Part shown: one piece after another, positions 51,273 through 60,157 of the stretch
Layout: every line of letters begins with the position of its first letter
Position numbering within the stretch: position 1 is the first letter of the stretch
Source of the DNA: Nitrospirota bacterium
GTDB taxonomy: Bacteria > Nitrospirota > 9FT-COMBO-42-15 > HDB-SIOI813
Assembly: GCA_020851375.1 (NCBI GenBank)
Contig: JADZCV010000045.1
Span: 1-64,000 of the forward strand
Direction: 5' to 3'
DNA: 64,000 nucleotides
Translations under genes and position numbers: made by a program
The notes under the pieces: generated by a model
Seen by the model: the letters and a program-made list of their open reading frames with translations, nothing else
The model's database searches: none
Told to the model about the DNA's origin: nothing

Positions 51273-52172
51273 GTGATTTGCAAACTGAATACACACCTAA
51301 ACCATTTCATCAGCTATATCAGGATTGAGAAAGGCCTGTCAGGTAATACAATAGAATCATACAGAAATGACCTGACACGTTATCTGGCATATCTTGATAA
51401 GAATAACCTGGACACCCCGGGAGAAATCACCCTTAAAAACCTGCGTGATTTTACAGCTGAACTGCTGAGAAACAGGATGTCCGTATCAACTGTCAAACGC
51501 TGTATCTCCTCCATACGCCACTTTCATAAATTCCTGATAACAGAGGGGCACACTGATAATGATCCGACTGCGTATCTTGAATCACCTCGGGGATGGCGCA
51601 GGCTTCCAGATACACTCACCTTTTCTGAGGTGGATGCACTGTTGAAACAGCCTGATGAAACGGTCAGCGAAGGCATCCGGGATTCAGCCATGCTCGAGCT
51701 TTTATACGCAACCGGACTTAGGGTGTCCGAACTCATATCAATGAAATACGGCAACATAAATCTCGAAGTCGGCTATATTATTACAACAGGCAAGGGAGGC
51801 AAAGAGAGAATAGTTCCTGCCGGAGATTATGCACTTGACAGGATAAAGGAATACCTCAGGTCTGCAAGAAATAAGCTTATGAAAAACCGCCAGTCTCCGC
51901 ACCTGTTTGTAACAGCCCGCGGCAAGGGAATGACACGGCAGGGTTTCTGGAAGATTATAAAGAAATATGCAGCAGAGTCAGGAATAGGCAGGGATATTTC
52001 CCCTCATACATTGCGCCATTCTTTTGCAACCCACCTCCTTGAGAGAGGCGCAGACCTTCGCTCAGTACAGATGATGCTCGGCCATTCCGACATTTCAACA
52101 ACACAGATATATACGCATATAAACCGTGACAGGCTTAAAAGAATTCACGAGAAATGCCATCCGAGGCCATGA
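51273..52172 (+). CDS. xerD: Tyrosine recombinase, XerD-like
   Basis: 299 residues, GTG start. N-terminal SAM-like domain: HFISYIRIEKGLSGNTIESYRNDL. Catalytic residues: Arg in YATGLRVSELI, Lys in TGKGGKERIV, H-x2-R in HTLRHSFATHLLERGADLRSVQ and the closing GHSDISTTQIYTH with His and the nucleophile Tyr. Length and organisation fit chromosomal XerC/XerD dimer resolvases rather than an integrated element; no phage or transposon genes are nearby. Its stop overlaps the next start by ATGA. XerC is the alternative name. Confidence 0.88.
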   Translation: MICKLNTHLNHFISYIRIEKGLSGNTIESYRNDLTRYLAYLDKNNLDTPGEITLKNLRDFTAELLRNRMSVSTVKRCISSIRHFHKFLITEGHTDNDPTAYLESPRGWRRLPDTLTFSEVDALLKQPDETVSEGIRDSAMLELLYATGLRVSELISMKYGNINLEVGYIITTGKGGKERIVPAGDYALDRIKEYLRSARNKLMKNRQSPHLFVTARGKGMTRQGFWKIIKKYAAESGIGRDISPHTLRHSFATHLLERGADLRSVQMMLGHSDISTTQIYTHINRDRLKRIHEKCHPRP

Positions 52173-54796
52173 CAATAATGGAGATTATTACTTCACATAC
52201 TAATGCTGACTTCGACGCCCTGGCGGCAATGATTGCGGTTAAGAAGCTTTATCCCGAAGCTGAATTAATTTTTCAGGGCACACAGGAAACAAATGTAAGG
52301 AACTATATCGCAGAAAACAATATCGTATTCAGAAGTATTAAGGATGTACCCTTTGATAAAGTCACGCGTCTTGTCATTGTTGATAACAAGAATGCCGGCC
52401 GGCTTGGGAAGTTGAGCTCCTTGCTGAACAAACCGGATATCAGCCTCCATATTTATGATCACCACCCTGTCTCTCCGGGGGATTTGCGGGGCGAGCTTGA
52501 GGTAATTGAGTTGGTTGGAGCTGCCACTACCATTCTTGTCGAGGTGATTAAAGAGAAGGGGTTGCATATAAGCCCCTCTGAGGCAACGCTGTTTGCAATA
52601 GCCATATATGAAGAAACAGGATCTTTCACTTTCCAGTCGACCACACAGAGAGACATCCTCGCAGTTGCATATCTGATGTCATGCGGCCTTGATCTGAGGA
52701 TATTATCGGGATATCTCGTGCATGAGATGGATGCCGGTCAGATAGCCCTTCTGGATGAGCTAATCCACAATGCAAAGAGTTTTTACATTGACAGCGTCAA
52801 GATTGTCATTGCAAAGGGGGACACAGAGAAATATATATCAGAACTTTCCACAATTACACACAGGGTGCGGGACATGGAGAACCTTGATATTCTTTTTGTA
52901 ATTGTAAGGATGGAGGACAAGATACAGCTTGTTGCACGGGGCAGACTTCCTGACATTGATCTCGGCGCCATTGCGAGGGAATTCGGCGGTGGAGGTCATG
53001 CTACTGCCGCCTCGGCAAGCATTAAAGATCTGACATCCATACAGGTTGAAGAGCGGATTTTAGAGCTCCTCCGGGAGATGATAAAACCCATCAAAACTGC
53101 TAGGGATATCATGACTGCCCCTGTCAAGACCGTAAATAATACTGCAACTGTTGTACAGGCCGGCGACCTAATGACCCGTTATGGCGTAAACGTACTGCCT
53201 GTAACTGACGGCGACAGGCTTACGGGCCTTATATACAGAGAGGTTATTCATAAGGCTATATTTCACAGGTTTTCTGATGCACCGGTAACAGACTTTATGT
53301 CCACTGAATTTGAAAGAGTAACAGGTGATACCCCATTCAGAGAAATTCAATCCTCCATGATTGAACATAATCAGCGTTTCATCCCTGTCGTTGATGGCGA
53401 CAGGGTCATAGGGGCTATTACAAGGACTGACATTTTACGGACTATGCATGAAGATATATCCGGACCGTGGATATCAACGGGTCAGGCAGGACCAAAGAAA
53501 CCACATGAGAGAAATCTGCGTGCGCTGTTAAGAGAAAAACTTCCCGCAGGAATTGAACAATTGCTTATACGCATAGGCGAAACCGCGGATTCAATGGGGC
53601 TTAATGCCTATGCAGTCGGGGGATTTGTAAGGGACCTCTTCTTTGGTTATAAAAATTATGACATTGACATTGTGGTGGAGGGAAATGGGATAGAGTTTGC
53701 AGAATACTTCGCGTCAACAGCAGGGGCAAGGGTAAAGAGTCATCAGAAATTCGGCACTGCAGTCCTTATTTTCCCTGATGGTTTCAAGATAGACGTTGCA
53801 ACTGCAAGGACAGAATACTATGAATATCCTACGGCCCTGCCAAAGGTGGAGGTATCTTCCATAAAAAAAGACCTGTACAGGAGAGACTTTACCATTAATA
53901 CCCTTGCAATCAGACTGAACATGAAGGAATTCGGACGTCTCATTGACTTCTTCGGCGGCCAGCGTGACATTAAGGAGAAGACCATCAGGGTATTGCATAA
54001 TCTGAGCTTCATTGAAGACCCTACCCGCATATACAGGGCCATAAGATTCGAACAGAGGTTTGGGCTTAGAATAGCGAGGCACACCCAGAATCTGATCAGA
54101 AGTACAGTAAAGATTGATCTCTTTCACAGACTTTCAGGCAAGAGACTATTTGCTGAGATTATCCTGCTCCTGAGTGAAGATGACCCTGCAAAACCCTTCG
54201 CAAGGCTTTCAGAGTTCGATCTCCTGAGATTCATTCATCCGTCCCTGCAATGGGACAGCAATACAATATCCGTGTTTGAATCTGTCAATAAAACCATTGC
54301 GTGGTACAAGCTCCTGTTTCTTGACCGGAAATGTGAGACATGGAAGGTCTATCTATACGGGCTCCTTGATCAACTGTCATATGCAGAAACCAGGGATGCC
54401 TGCTGCAGGTTGATGATAAGGGAGCGCATGCTTGGAGAAATACTCGCAGTAAAGAAAGACACCCCTGTCCTGATCAATCAGCTCAGTCAGATGAATAATG
54501 CATCGCCGGGAATGATCTATGCTCTGTGTACACATCATTCACAGGAACAGCTGCTGTTCTTAATGGCAAAGATTGACAGGGAAGATTTGAAGAAAAAGAT
54601 CTCCCTGTACCTCAGCAATTTGCAGGATGTAAAACTATCTATAACCGGAAAAGATTTGGTCAGCCTTGGAATTAAGCCCGGCCCTGTCTTCACAAAAGCG
54701 CTGAACCTTACATTAAACGCTAAACTAAATGGGATAGTCAGGAACCGTGAGGAAGAGATGGAGTATGCCAAAAATCTTATAGCTGAATGGAGCTGA
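52169..54796 (+). CDS. DHH-CBS-tRNA nucleotidyltransferase fusion
   Basis: 875 residues from the ATG that overlaps the xerD stop (ATGA). Residues 1-310: DHH phosphoesterase with SHTNADFDALAA, VDNK and DHHPVSP, plus DHHA1 (FGGGGHATAASA). About 315-445: two CBS domains (TARDIMTAPVKTV; VTDFMSTEFERV). About 470-875: class II polymerase beta-like nucleotidyltransferase with GGFVRDLFFGY, DIDIVVEG (catalytic Asp pair), RRDFTINTLAI and EDPTRIYRAIRFEQR. It adds CCA, or only the terminal A, to tRNA 3' ends. The N-terminal half probably works as a nanoRNase-like phosphodiesterase under nucleotide control. Confidence 0.9.
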   Translation: MTIMEIITSHTNADFDALAAMIAVKKLYPEAELIFQGTQETNVRNYIAENNIVFRSIKDVPFDKVTRLVIVDNKNAGRLGKLSSLLNKPDISLHIYDHHPVSPGDLRGELEVIELVGAATTILVEVIKEKGLHISPSEATLFAIAIYEETGSFTFQSTTQRDILAVAYLMSCGLDLRILSGYLVHEMDAGQIALLDELIHNAKSFYIDSVKIVIAKGDTEKYISELSTITHRVRDMENLDILFVIVRMEDKIQLVARGRLPDIDLGAIAREFGGGGHATAASASIKDLTSIQVEERILELLREMIKPIKTARDIMTAPVKTVNNTATVVQAGDLMTRYGVNVLPVTDGDRLTGLIYREVIHKAIFHRFSDAPVTDFMSTEFERVTGDTPFREIQSSMIEHNQRFIPVVDGDRVIGAITRTDILRTMHEDISGPWISTGQAGPKKPHERNLRALLREKLPAGIEQLLIRIGETADSMGLNAYAVGGFVRDLFFGYKNYDIDIVVEGNGIEFAEYFASTAGARVKSHQKFGTAVLIFPDGFKIDVATARTEYYEYPTALPKVEVSSIKKDLYRRDFTINTLAIRLNMKEFGRLIDFFGGQRDIKEKTIRVLHNLSFIEDPTRIYRAIRFEQRFGLRIARHTQNLIRSTVKIDLFHRLSGKRLFAEIILLLSEDDPAKPFARLSEFDLLRFIHPSLQWDSNTISVFESVNKTIAWYKLLFLDRKCETWKVYLYGLLDQLSYAETRDACCRLMIRERMLGEILAVKKDTPVLINQLSQMNNASPGMIYALCTHHSQEQLLFLMAKIDREDLKKKISLYLSNLQDVKLSITGKDLVSLGIKPGPVFTKALNLTLNAKLNGIVRNREEEMEYAKNLIAEWS

Positions 54797-54800
54797 CCCC

Positions 54801-55931
54801 TTACGGATATACTACAGAATAACCCCGCTGCACGGTTTGCAGGAATATTTCGTTCTCATCATAAAAATAGACCCAAAGCCTTCTTGTAGAATATACAGGC
54901 AGGGAGTATGAGAGTTCAGTCGAACCTCTGGGCAATAGCTCCCTGTCCTCTCCTTTGCCGTCATAATATATTTTTATCCGGCGAGCCCTGTTTTCGTAGT
55001 TCCAAAGCCTGATTGTAAAATCAGCTTTGTCTCCGGCCATGTATATTTCATCATCCGACTGAACTGAGAATCCAATCGGCGGCAGGGGAACAGGAAGTGC
55101 TGCCCTAAGGCCGGTTCGTCTGTTTCTATTGTCAGGCATTTCGCCCATGGCCAGGCCTGACCATTTGATCAGCCCTGCAAAAAGGTTTATCTCATCCCTC
55201 GTTGCCTGCTGGTGCAAATAGGCCCAGTCTGTAAATAGCGTAGTCGCAACAACTGTACCCTTTCCATATTTGTAGACGATCATTACAGGCTGACCGCTTA
55301 TCCTGTTTCTGAGAATCGGTTTGCTATTTTCAGGAAAGGACTCAAGTGTTCCATCAATATTCAGGTTCAATAATGATGCAGTAAGCCCTGAGACAATCGG
55401 GTGCGACATTGACAGGAATGTAGATGAGGCCAGCCTGCTCTGCTCTTCGCTCCACCCGTATACTGTCAAAGGTTTTCCATCAGGTACAGGCAGAATAGAA
55501 TAATCATTTCCGGTCCTTTGGGAAAAAACAAAAAGTGTTCCCCCTTCACCGGTAAATTCCTTCAGGGCGGCGCCTAATTTGTCCCTGTCCGGGACAGACG
55601 TGAGACCTCCTGAAGGAATGATGAGCATCCGGATGAATGATGTCCTTTGACGGAGATCATCTTCAGAAATCATACGAACCGGGAGGAATAATCCAAATAA
55701 CATGGCAGAATGCCTGCTGTATCCATTATCAAGTATGGCGACAGCAGAATCCCTGCTGATTTTTAAGGATATTTTTTCAAGGTCTGTCGGGTATAAGTCA
55801 TCACCAAGAAGGGCACTGTCATCAGGCTGGTCAGCTCCGGGATTATCATTGTCCCTGAACTGAGCTGAAGACAGCAGTGGTATTGCAATAATTGCTGCTG
55901 CAATAAATATCAGAATAATACTTTTAAACAT
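54801..55931 (-). CDS. Secreted protein with glutamine-amidotransferase-like fold
   Basis: 376 residues. A signal peptide (SIILIFIAAAIIAIPLLSSAQ) precedes an acidic linker. The body (VAILDNGYSRHSAMLFGLF, MLIIPSGGLTSVPDRDKLGAALKEFTGEGGTLFVFSQ, MSHPIVSGL, GKGTVVATTLFTDWAYLH) resembles the class I amidotransferase-like domain in trehalose-utilisation (ThuA-like) and related secreted proteins, without a visible catalytic Cys. The last 90 residues are a beta sandwich (FTIRLWNYENRARRIKIYYDG). It starts 6 nt after ppx and is the last gene of that run. Specific function unknown. Confidence 0.65.
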   Translation of the reverse strand: MFKSIILIFIAAAIIAIPLLSSAQFRDNDNPGADQPDDSALLGDDLYPTDLEKISLKISRDSAVAILDNGYSRHSAMLFGLFLPVRMISEDDLRQRTSFIRMLIIPSGGLTSVPDRDKLGAALKEFTGEGGTLFVFSQRTGNDYSILPVPDGKPLTVYGWSEEQSRLASSTFLSMSHPIVSGLTASLLNLNIDGTLESFPENSKPILRNRISGQPVMIVYKYGKGTVVATTLFTDWAYLHQQATRDEINLFAGLIKWSGLAMGEMPDNRNRRTGLRAALPVPLPPIGFSVQSDDEIYMAGDKADFTIRLWNYENRARRIKIYYDGKGEDRELLPRGSTELSYSLPVYSTRRLWVYFYDENEIFLQTVQRGYSVVYP

Positions 55932-55937
55932 TGCTGA

Positions 55938-56882
55938 TCAGCTTATCCCTGAGTATATTTCTGCCACCAATCCTTCCCGTAATCCTGCATCACTGACTGT
56001 CATATCTTCAAACCCAAACCAATCCATTACCCTGTACACTACCATTACACCTGCTAATATTATATCCTCCCGCCCATATTCAATTCCAGGCAGGTCCATC
56101 CTCTCCCTGTTAGTCATACCCCTGAGAATATCAAGTATGCCCCTGACATTCTCTTTTTTCATCCTGTATCCGTTGATCTTTTCCGGATCGTATGTCTTCA
56201 TCATCTGATCTATGGCAGCCAGGGTTGTCACAGTGCCGGCAGTCCCTATAAATTTAACAGCAGCCGGTACCCTTCCGCTTTTTTTCAAATCTGTGAAGTA
56301 CTCTTCTCTTTCAAGGCGCTCTTCGACAGCCCTGTCAAGCAGCTTCATTTCATTGATATCAGGAGGGTCTGATTTAATAAATTGCTCAGTAAACCTTACC
56401 ACACCAATATCTGTACTCTTCTTAAACTCAATCTCACCGTTTGAGACTATTATTAACTCAGTGCTTCCTCCACCTATGTCCATCACCAATGCATCCTCTC
56501 CTGACAGTCCAAGGGCTGTCGAAACACCAAGCAACGTGAGCCTTGCCTCTTCATCGCCGGAGATAATCTCCGCATCAATGCCTGTCTCCTCTCTTATTCT
56601 ATTGATGAAATCATGGCCATTAGCAGATTCACGCACAGCGCTGGTAGCAACAGCATATATTTTATCAACATGATTTCCTTCGCACTTGCCGGCATAATCC
56701 TTCAGTACTCTAATAGCCCTGTCCATGGCCTCATCCTTAAGACTTCCTGAAGAGGACAACCCTTCACCAAGCCTCGTTATATGACGGTCAGAATCCAGTG
56801 TCCGGCATCTTTTACCGGAAGAAATTTCAGAAATCAGGAGCCTTAGTGTATTAGTACCAATATCTATACCCGCTATTTTCAT
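55938..56882 (-). CDS. ppx: Ppx/GppA phosphatase
   Basis: 314 residues. IAGIDIGTNTLRLLI (P loop 1), AVATSAVRESANG, ISGDEEARLTLLGV and VMDIGGGSTELIIV (P loop 2) and GTAGTVTTLAAID identify the actin-like exopolyphosphatase/pppGpp phosphatase family. It lacks the C-terminal HD domain, as in short Ppx proteins. It degrades polyphosphate or pppGpp in the cytoplasm. AAGGATAA precedes the ATG, 4 nt after the coiled-coil gene. Confidence 0.9.
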   Translation of the reverse strand: MKIAGIDIGTNTLRLLISEISSGKRCRTLDSDRHITRLGEGLSSSGSLKDEAMDRAIRVLKDYAGKCEGNHVDKIYAVATSAVRESANGHDFINRIREETGIDAEIISGDEEARLTLLGVSTALGLSGEDALVMDIGGGSTELIIVSNGEIEFKKSTDIGVVRFTEQFIKSDPPDINEMKLLDRAVEERLEREEYFTDLKKSGRVPAAVKFIGTAGTVTTLAAIDQMMKTYDPEKINGYRMKKENVRGILDILRGMTNRERMDLPGIEYGREDIILAGVMVVYRVMDWFGFEDMTVSDAGLREGLVAEIYSGIS

Positions 56883-56886
56883 ATTA

Positions 56887-57210
56887 TTATTTATCCTTCA
56901 ACTCCCTTAAGCTTTCGATTTCTTTCCTGTACTGGTCTTCCTCTATCCTTGCACCCTCAATCATCTCTATCAGGTTTTTTGTATCATCTCTGTCAAAGAA
57001 GGTGGTGTCCTTCTTGTCTGCTGCCTCGGAAAATTTCTCCCCCAGTTCCCTGTAAAGGGCTGACAGGCGGCTGTGAGCCTTGTAAATATCAAACCTGTAT
57101 TTGACCATGTCTATTTCTGTCATTGATTTAAGGAACAGGGTTGTGCCCTCTTTTCTGATTACAGAGAGCCCTTCTGAAATATCATGCTGTATCCTGTCAA
57201 GCATATCCAT
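56887..57210 (-). CDS. Small coiled-coil protein, unknown
   Basis: 107 residues, almost entirely helical and charged (IQHDISEGLSVIRKEGTTLFLK, SRLSALYRELGEKFSEAADK, MIEGARIEEDQYRKEIESLRELKDK). No family is recognised. Its promoter TTGATT-17-TAGTAT lies inside the end of recG, and the -10 ends 7 nt before the ATG, so it probably starts a leaderless ppx transcript. Confidence 0.7.
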   Translation of the reverse strand: MDMLDRIQHDISEGLSVIRKEGTTLFLKSMTEIDMVKYRFDIYKAHSRLSALYRELGEKFSEAADKKDTTFFDRDDTKNLIEMIEGARIEEDQYRKEIESLRELKDK

Positions 57211-57217
57211 AAGGTGA

Positions 57218-57246
57218 ATACTACATCGTTGTCAGCACAAAATCAA
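57218..57246 (-). promoter_or_regulatory. Leaderless-type promoter of the coiled-coil-ppx run
   Basis: TTGATT (57241-57246), 17 nt, TAGTAT (57218-57223), 7 nt to the ATG at 57210. Overlaps the recG 3' end. Confidence 0.55.
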
Positions 57247-59322
57247 CTTGTCCTTCCATCGGCGTTCAATTGCGCCCCTGAGCAATTTATTGTCCGGATG
57301 CGATAGCAACGGGTCCTTTCTTACAATGTCAAATGCCTCCTCGCGGGCATTTTCAAGGATTTTTGAATTCCTGAGGATATTTGCCACCTTCAGCTCTGGT
57401 ATTCCTGACTGTCTTGTGCCAAAAAATTCACCCGGGCCGCGAATGGAAAGGTCCTCTTCAGCTATCTCAAATCCATTATTTGTCCTGACCATCGCAGCAA
57501 GCCTCCTTCTCCCGTCATCAGTAACAAATCCTTCAGTCAAAAGCAGACAGGATGACTGTCCCTCTCCCCTGCCCACACGCCCCCTTAGTTGATGCAATTG
57601 AGAAAGGCCAAATCTCTGAGCGTTCTCTATAACCATAATAGTTGCATTGGGAACATCTATGCCTACCTCCACTACTGTAGTTGATACAAGGATATGAATT
57701 TCATTATTTTTAAATCCATTCATAATCGCATCTTTCTCAGCGTTCTTCATTCTTCCATGTAAAAGGGCAGTGTTGTAACCCTTAAATGCCTTTCTCAGCT
57801 TTTCCGACATCTCTGCAGCACATTTAAGATCAAGCTTCTCTGACTCCTCTACAAGAGGATAGACAACATATGCCTGCCTGCCCTTTGCAAGTTCATCCTG
57901 CATTAAATAATAGGCATCTTTTCTGCTGTTTCCATACAGCCACCTCGTCCTGACTGTTGTCCGCCCAGGCGGAAGCTCATCTATCACTGACAGGTTCAGG
58001 TCTCCGTATACAGTCAGGGCAAGCGTCCGCGGTATCGGAGTTGCCGTCATTATCAGGACATCAGGGCAGTACCCCTTTTCTTTAAGCGCTGCCCTCTGAA
58101 GCACGCCAAATTTATGCTGTTCATCTATCACAGCAAGACCCAGCCGGTCAAACTTGACGCCCTCCTCAATCAGTGAATGAGTGCCGACTATGATCTTTAC
58201 GTTCCCGTTTCTTATGTCATCAAGAACAGCATCCCTGTCCCCGGTTTTTACACTTCCGGTAAGAATGGCGGCAGGAACATTCAATGTTCCGAGATATTCC
58301 CTGATATTTCGATAGTGTTGTTCTGCCAGTATGCCTGTAGGTGCCATCATAACGGTCTGATAGCCGTTTTCAACAGCTATCAGCATGGCCGACAGAGCCA
58401 CTACTGTTTTACCGCACCCTACATCTCCCTGAAGAAGCCTGTTCATAGGGTGCGGGGCCTCCATATCAAGCTTTATTTCGCTGATCACCTTTCGTTGCGA
58501 TGATGTCAGTTTATAAGGCAGACAGGAATAAAACATCTCAGTAAGTTTGCATTGAACATTAAAGGCAATCCCGGTCTCTTTCCTTACAAAACCCTTTTTT
58601 ACGGCAAGTCCGGTTTCGAGCAGAAGAAATTCCTCAAATATAAGTCTGTTGTGATAAGATGACTCATTATTGTTAAGTGTGTCAGTCAATGAGCCTTCAG
58701 GCGGGAAATGGATCCCCCTGACTGCGTCATTCAGATGAGGAAGGCCATGTCTGTTCAGAAGGTCTTCAGGCAGGGTCTCCGGAATACTGCAGTTATCGAG
58801 AACTCCTTTTACTATACTCCTCATGATCTTTTGAGAAAGTCCACTTGTGACATGGTATATGGGGACAATCCTTCCGGCATGAATTAGATCATTATCCTCA
58901 GATTCAATAACCTCATATTCAGGGCCCTCCATGCAGATGCCATAACCGCGATAGTCGGTCTTAATCTGACCGCTCAACAATACTGTACTGCCCTTTCGAA
59001 GGACATCTTTAAGAAATGACTGATTGAACCATTTGGCTGTAAGAAAACCTGATTCGTCCCCTATTACAACTTCAAAAATCTTTTTCCTCTGCCTTGGTGT
59101 GATAACTACACTTGCTGAAACAATCCTGCCCTGCACAGAGGTAAGCCCGGGATTATCAGATTTATAAAGTTCTTTTATTGACTTGAGGTTTCCCCTGTCT
59201 TCATACCGGAAAGGTATGTAAAACAGGAGGTCCTCAACAGTGAAAATCCCCAGTTTGTTGAGGAGCCTGACCCGCGCCGGACCAACCCCTTTTACATATT
59301 GTATATCGCTCTGAAGATCCAT
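57232..59322 (-). CDS. recG: ATP-dependent DNA helicase RecG
   Basis: 696 residues from the ATG at 59322; a TTG at 59337 is possible. The wedge domain begins DIQYVKGVGPARVRLLNKLGIFTVEDLLFYIPFRYEDR, with OB-fold strands after it. Helicase motifs: LLQGDVGCGKTVVAL (I), MAPTGILAEQH (Ia), GTHSLIEEGVKF, VIDEQHKFGV (II), MTATPIPRTLALT (III), HGRMKNAEKD, STTVVEVGIDVPNA, QLRGRVGRGEG (VI). RecG reverses stalled forks and branches Holliday junctions. The length is standard. It diverges from rpmB across a palindrome. Confidence 0.95.
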   Translation of the reverse strand: MDLQSDIQYVKGVGPARVRLLNKLGIFTVEDLLFYIPFRYEDRGNLKSIKELYKSDNPGLTSVQGRIVSASVVITPRQRKKIFEVVIGDESGFLTAKWFNQSFLKDVLRKGSTVLLSGQIKTDYRGYGICMEGPEYEVIESEDNDLIHAGRIVPIYHVTSGLSQKIMRSIVKGVLDNCSIPETLPEDLLNRHGLPHLNDAVRGIHFPPEGSLTDTLNNNESSYHNRLIFEEFLLLETGLAVKKGFVRKETGIAFNVQCKLTEMFYSCLPYKLTSSQRKVISEIKLDMEAPHPMNRLLQGDVGCGKTVVALSAMLIAVENGYQTVMMAPTGILAEQHYRNIREYLGTLNVPAAILTGSVKTGDRDAVLDDIRNGNVKIIVGTHSLIEEGVKFDRLGLAVIDEQHKFGVLQRAALKEKGYCPDVLIMTATPIPRTLALTVYGDLNLSVIDELPPGRTTVRTRWLYGNSRKDAYYLMQDELAKGRQAYVVYPLVEESEKLDLKCAAEMSEKLRKAFKGYNTALLHGRMKNAEKDAIMNGFKNNEIHILVSTTVVEVGIDVPNATIMVIENAQRFGLSQLHQLRGRVGRGEGQSSCLLLTEGFVTDDGRRRLAAMVRTNNGFEIAEEDLSIRGPGEFFGTRQSGIPELKVANILRNSKILENAREEAFDIVRKDPLLSHPDNKLLRGAIERRWKDKLILC

Positions 59323-59345
59323 AACATAATCATTCAATCAAATAA

Positions 59346-59364
59346 AATAATGCTTTGCATTATT
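59346..59364. promoter_or_regulatory. Palindrome in the recG-rpmB divergent promoter region
   Basis: AATAATGC-N3-GCATTATT, a perfect 8-bp inverted repeat. It overlaps a possible rpmB promoter TTGCAT-18-TAGTAT (59355-59384) and lies 24 bp from the recG ATG. Suited to control both genes. Confidence 0.5.
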
Positions 59365-59428
59365 GACGTACTTTATGATAGTATTACACTGTTTTTTATA
59401 CAAGTCTTTAATCGTCAGGAGGAATACA

Positions 59429-59620
59429 GTGGCAAGGGAATGTTCAATATGCAGTAAAGGCAGGCGTTCAGGAAATAACGTAAGTCACGCAAACAACAGG
59501 ACAAAGAGGGTGTTCCAGCCCAACCTTCAGAGGGTACGGGTCATTATAAACAGTGCGCCAAAATACATCATGGCATGCACCCGGTGTCTCCGCTCCAACC
59601 GTGTTCAAAAAGCAGTATAA
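59429..59620 (+). CDS. rpmB: Ribosomal protein bL28
   Basis: 63 residues with a GTG start; AGGAGG lies 7 nt upstream. ARECSICSKGRRSGNNVSHANNRTKRVFQPNLQRV and the C-terminal MACTRCLRSNRVQKAV are the bL28 sequence with four cysteines (CxxC...CxxC), a zinc-binding (C+) form. It is part of the large subunit. The ORF is open further upstream, but the ribosome binding site and conserved N-terminus fix the start. Confidence 0.95.
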   Translation: MARECSICSKGRRSGNNVSHANNRTKRVFQPNLQRVRVIINSAPKYIMACTRCLRSNRVQKAV

Positions 59621-59642
59621 CACTCTCTGCTATTCCACATTT

Positions 59643-59760
59643 AGAACGCAGGAAATGCCTTTAGACAAGGCGGACGACGATGGAAACCGGAGGCGTACTT
59701 TTAGTACGTTGAGGATTTCCCGAGGAGTCCAACGCCGTATAAAGGCATTTATTGCGTTCT
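59643..59760. repeat. 118-nt near-palindromic element, MITE- or structured-RNA-like
   Basis: Outer arms AGAACGCA/TGCGTTCT (8 bp) and, after a 2-nt mismatch, AAATGCCTTTA/TAAAGGCATTT (11 bp). The inner part adds GGCG/CGCC, GGAAA/TTTCC and a terminal CGTAC-TTTTA-GTACG-type hairpin, so almost the whole element folds into one long arm. It fills the gap between convergent rpmB and ridA and encodes no protein. No target-site duplication is evident. Confidence 0.65.
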
Positions 59761-59767
59761 ATTCTAA

Positions 59768-60157
59768 TCAACGGCAGGCGATGGCTTCTATCTCTATATC
59801 AGCATCTTTGGGAAGTCCTGCGACCCCGACTGTGGATCTCGCCGGCGGGTTGTCTGAAAAATAAGTCTTGTAAATCCTGTTGACCCTGTCAAAGTCTTCA
59901 AGTCTCCTGATGAACAGTGTGGTCTTTACTACATCCCTCAAATCCATGCCTGCAGACTGAAGAATGGCAAGGATATTGGAAAGAACCTGCTCTGTCTGGG
60001 CTTCAATTGAACCCTTTACTATTTCCTTTGTATCAGGATTAACTGGTATCTGACCGGAGATAAACAGGAACCTGCCAAACTTTACAGCCTGGGAATAAGG
60101 GCCTATGGCTGGAGGCGCTTTTTGAGTTGAAAATAACTGTTTGACATCATCACTCAT
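59768..60157 (-). CDS. ridA: RidA-family enamine/imine deaminase
   Basis: 129 residues from the ATG at 60157. APPAIGPYSQAVKFGRFLFISGQIPVNPDT starts the YjgF/RidA fold; the conserved Arg lies in VVKTTLFIRRLEDF, and PARSTVGVAGLPKDADIEIEAIA is the closing motif with Arg and Glu that form the active site. It removes reactive 2-aminoacrylate and related imines. It overlaps the PilZ gene end by 8 nt. A GTG at 60166 is a possible earlier start. Confidence 0.92.
   Translation of the reverse strand: MSDDVKQLFSTQKAPPAIGPYSQAVKFGRFLFISGQIPVNPDTKEIVKGSIEAQTEQVLSNILAILQSAGMDLRDVVKTTLFIRRLEDFDRVNRIYKTYFSDNPPARSTVGVAGLPKDADIEIEAIACR

Noticed and set aside
51273-52172. Integrase of a mobile element
   Set aside because: XerC/D-like length, coupled to a housekeeping tRNA enzyme gene, and no attachment-site repeats or phage genes seen.
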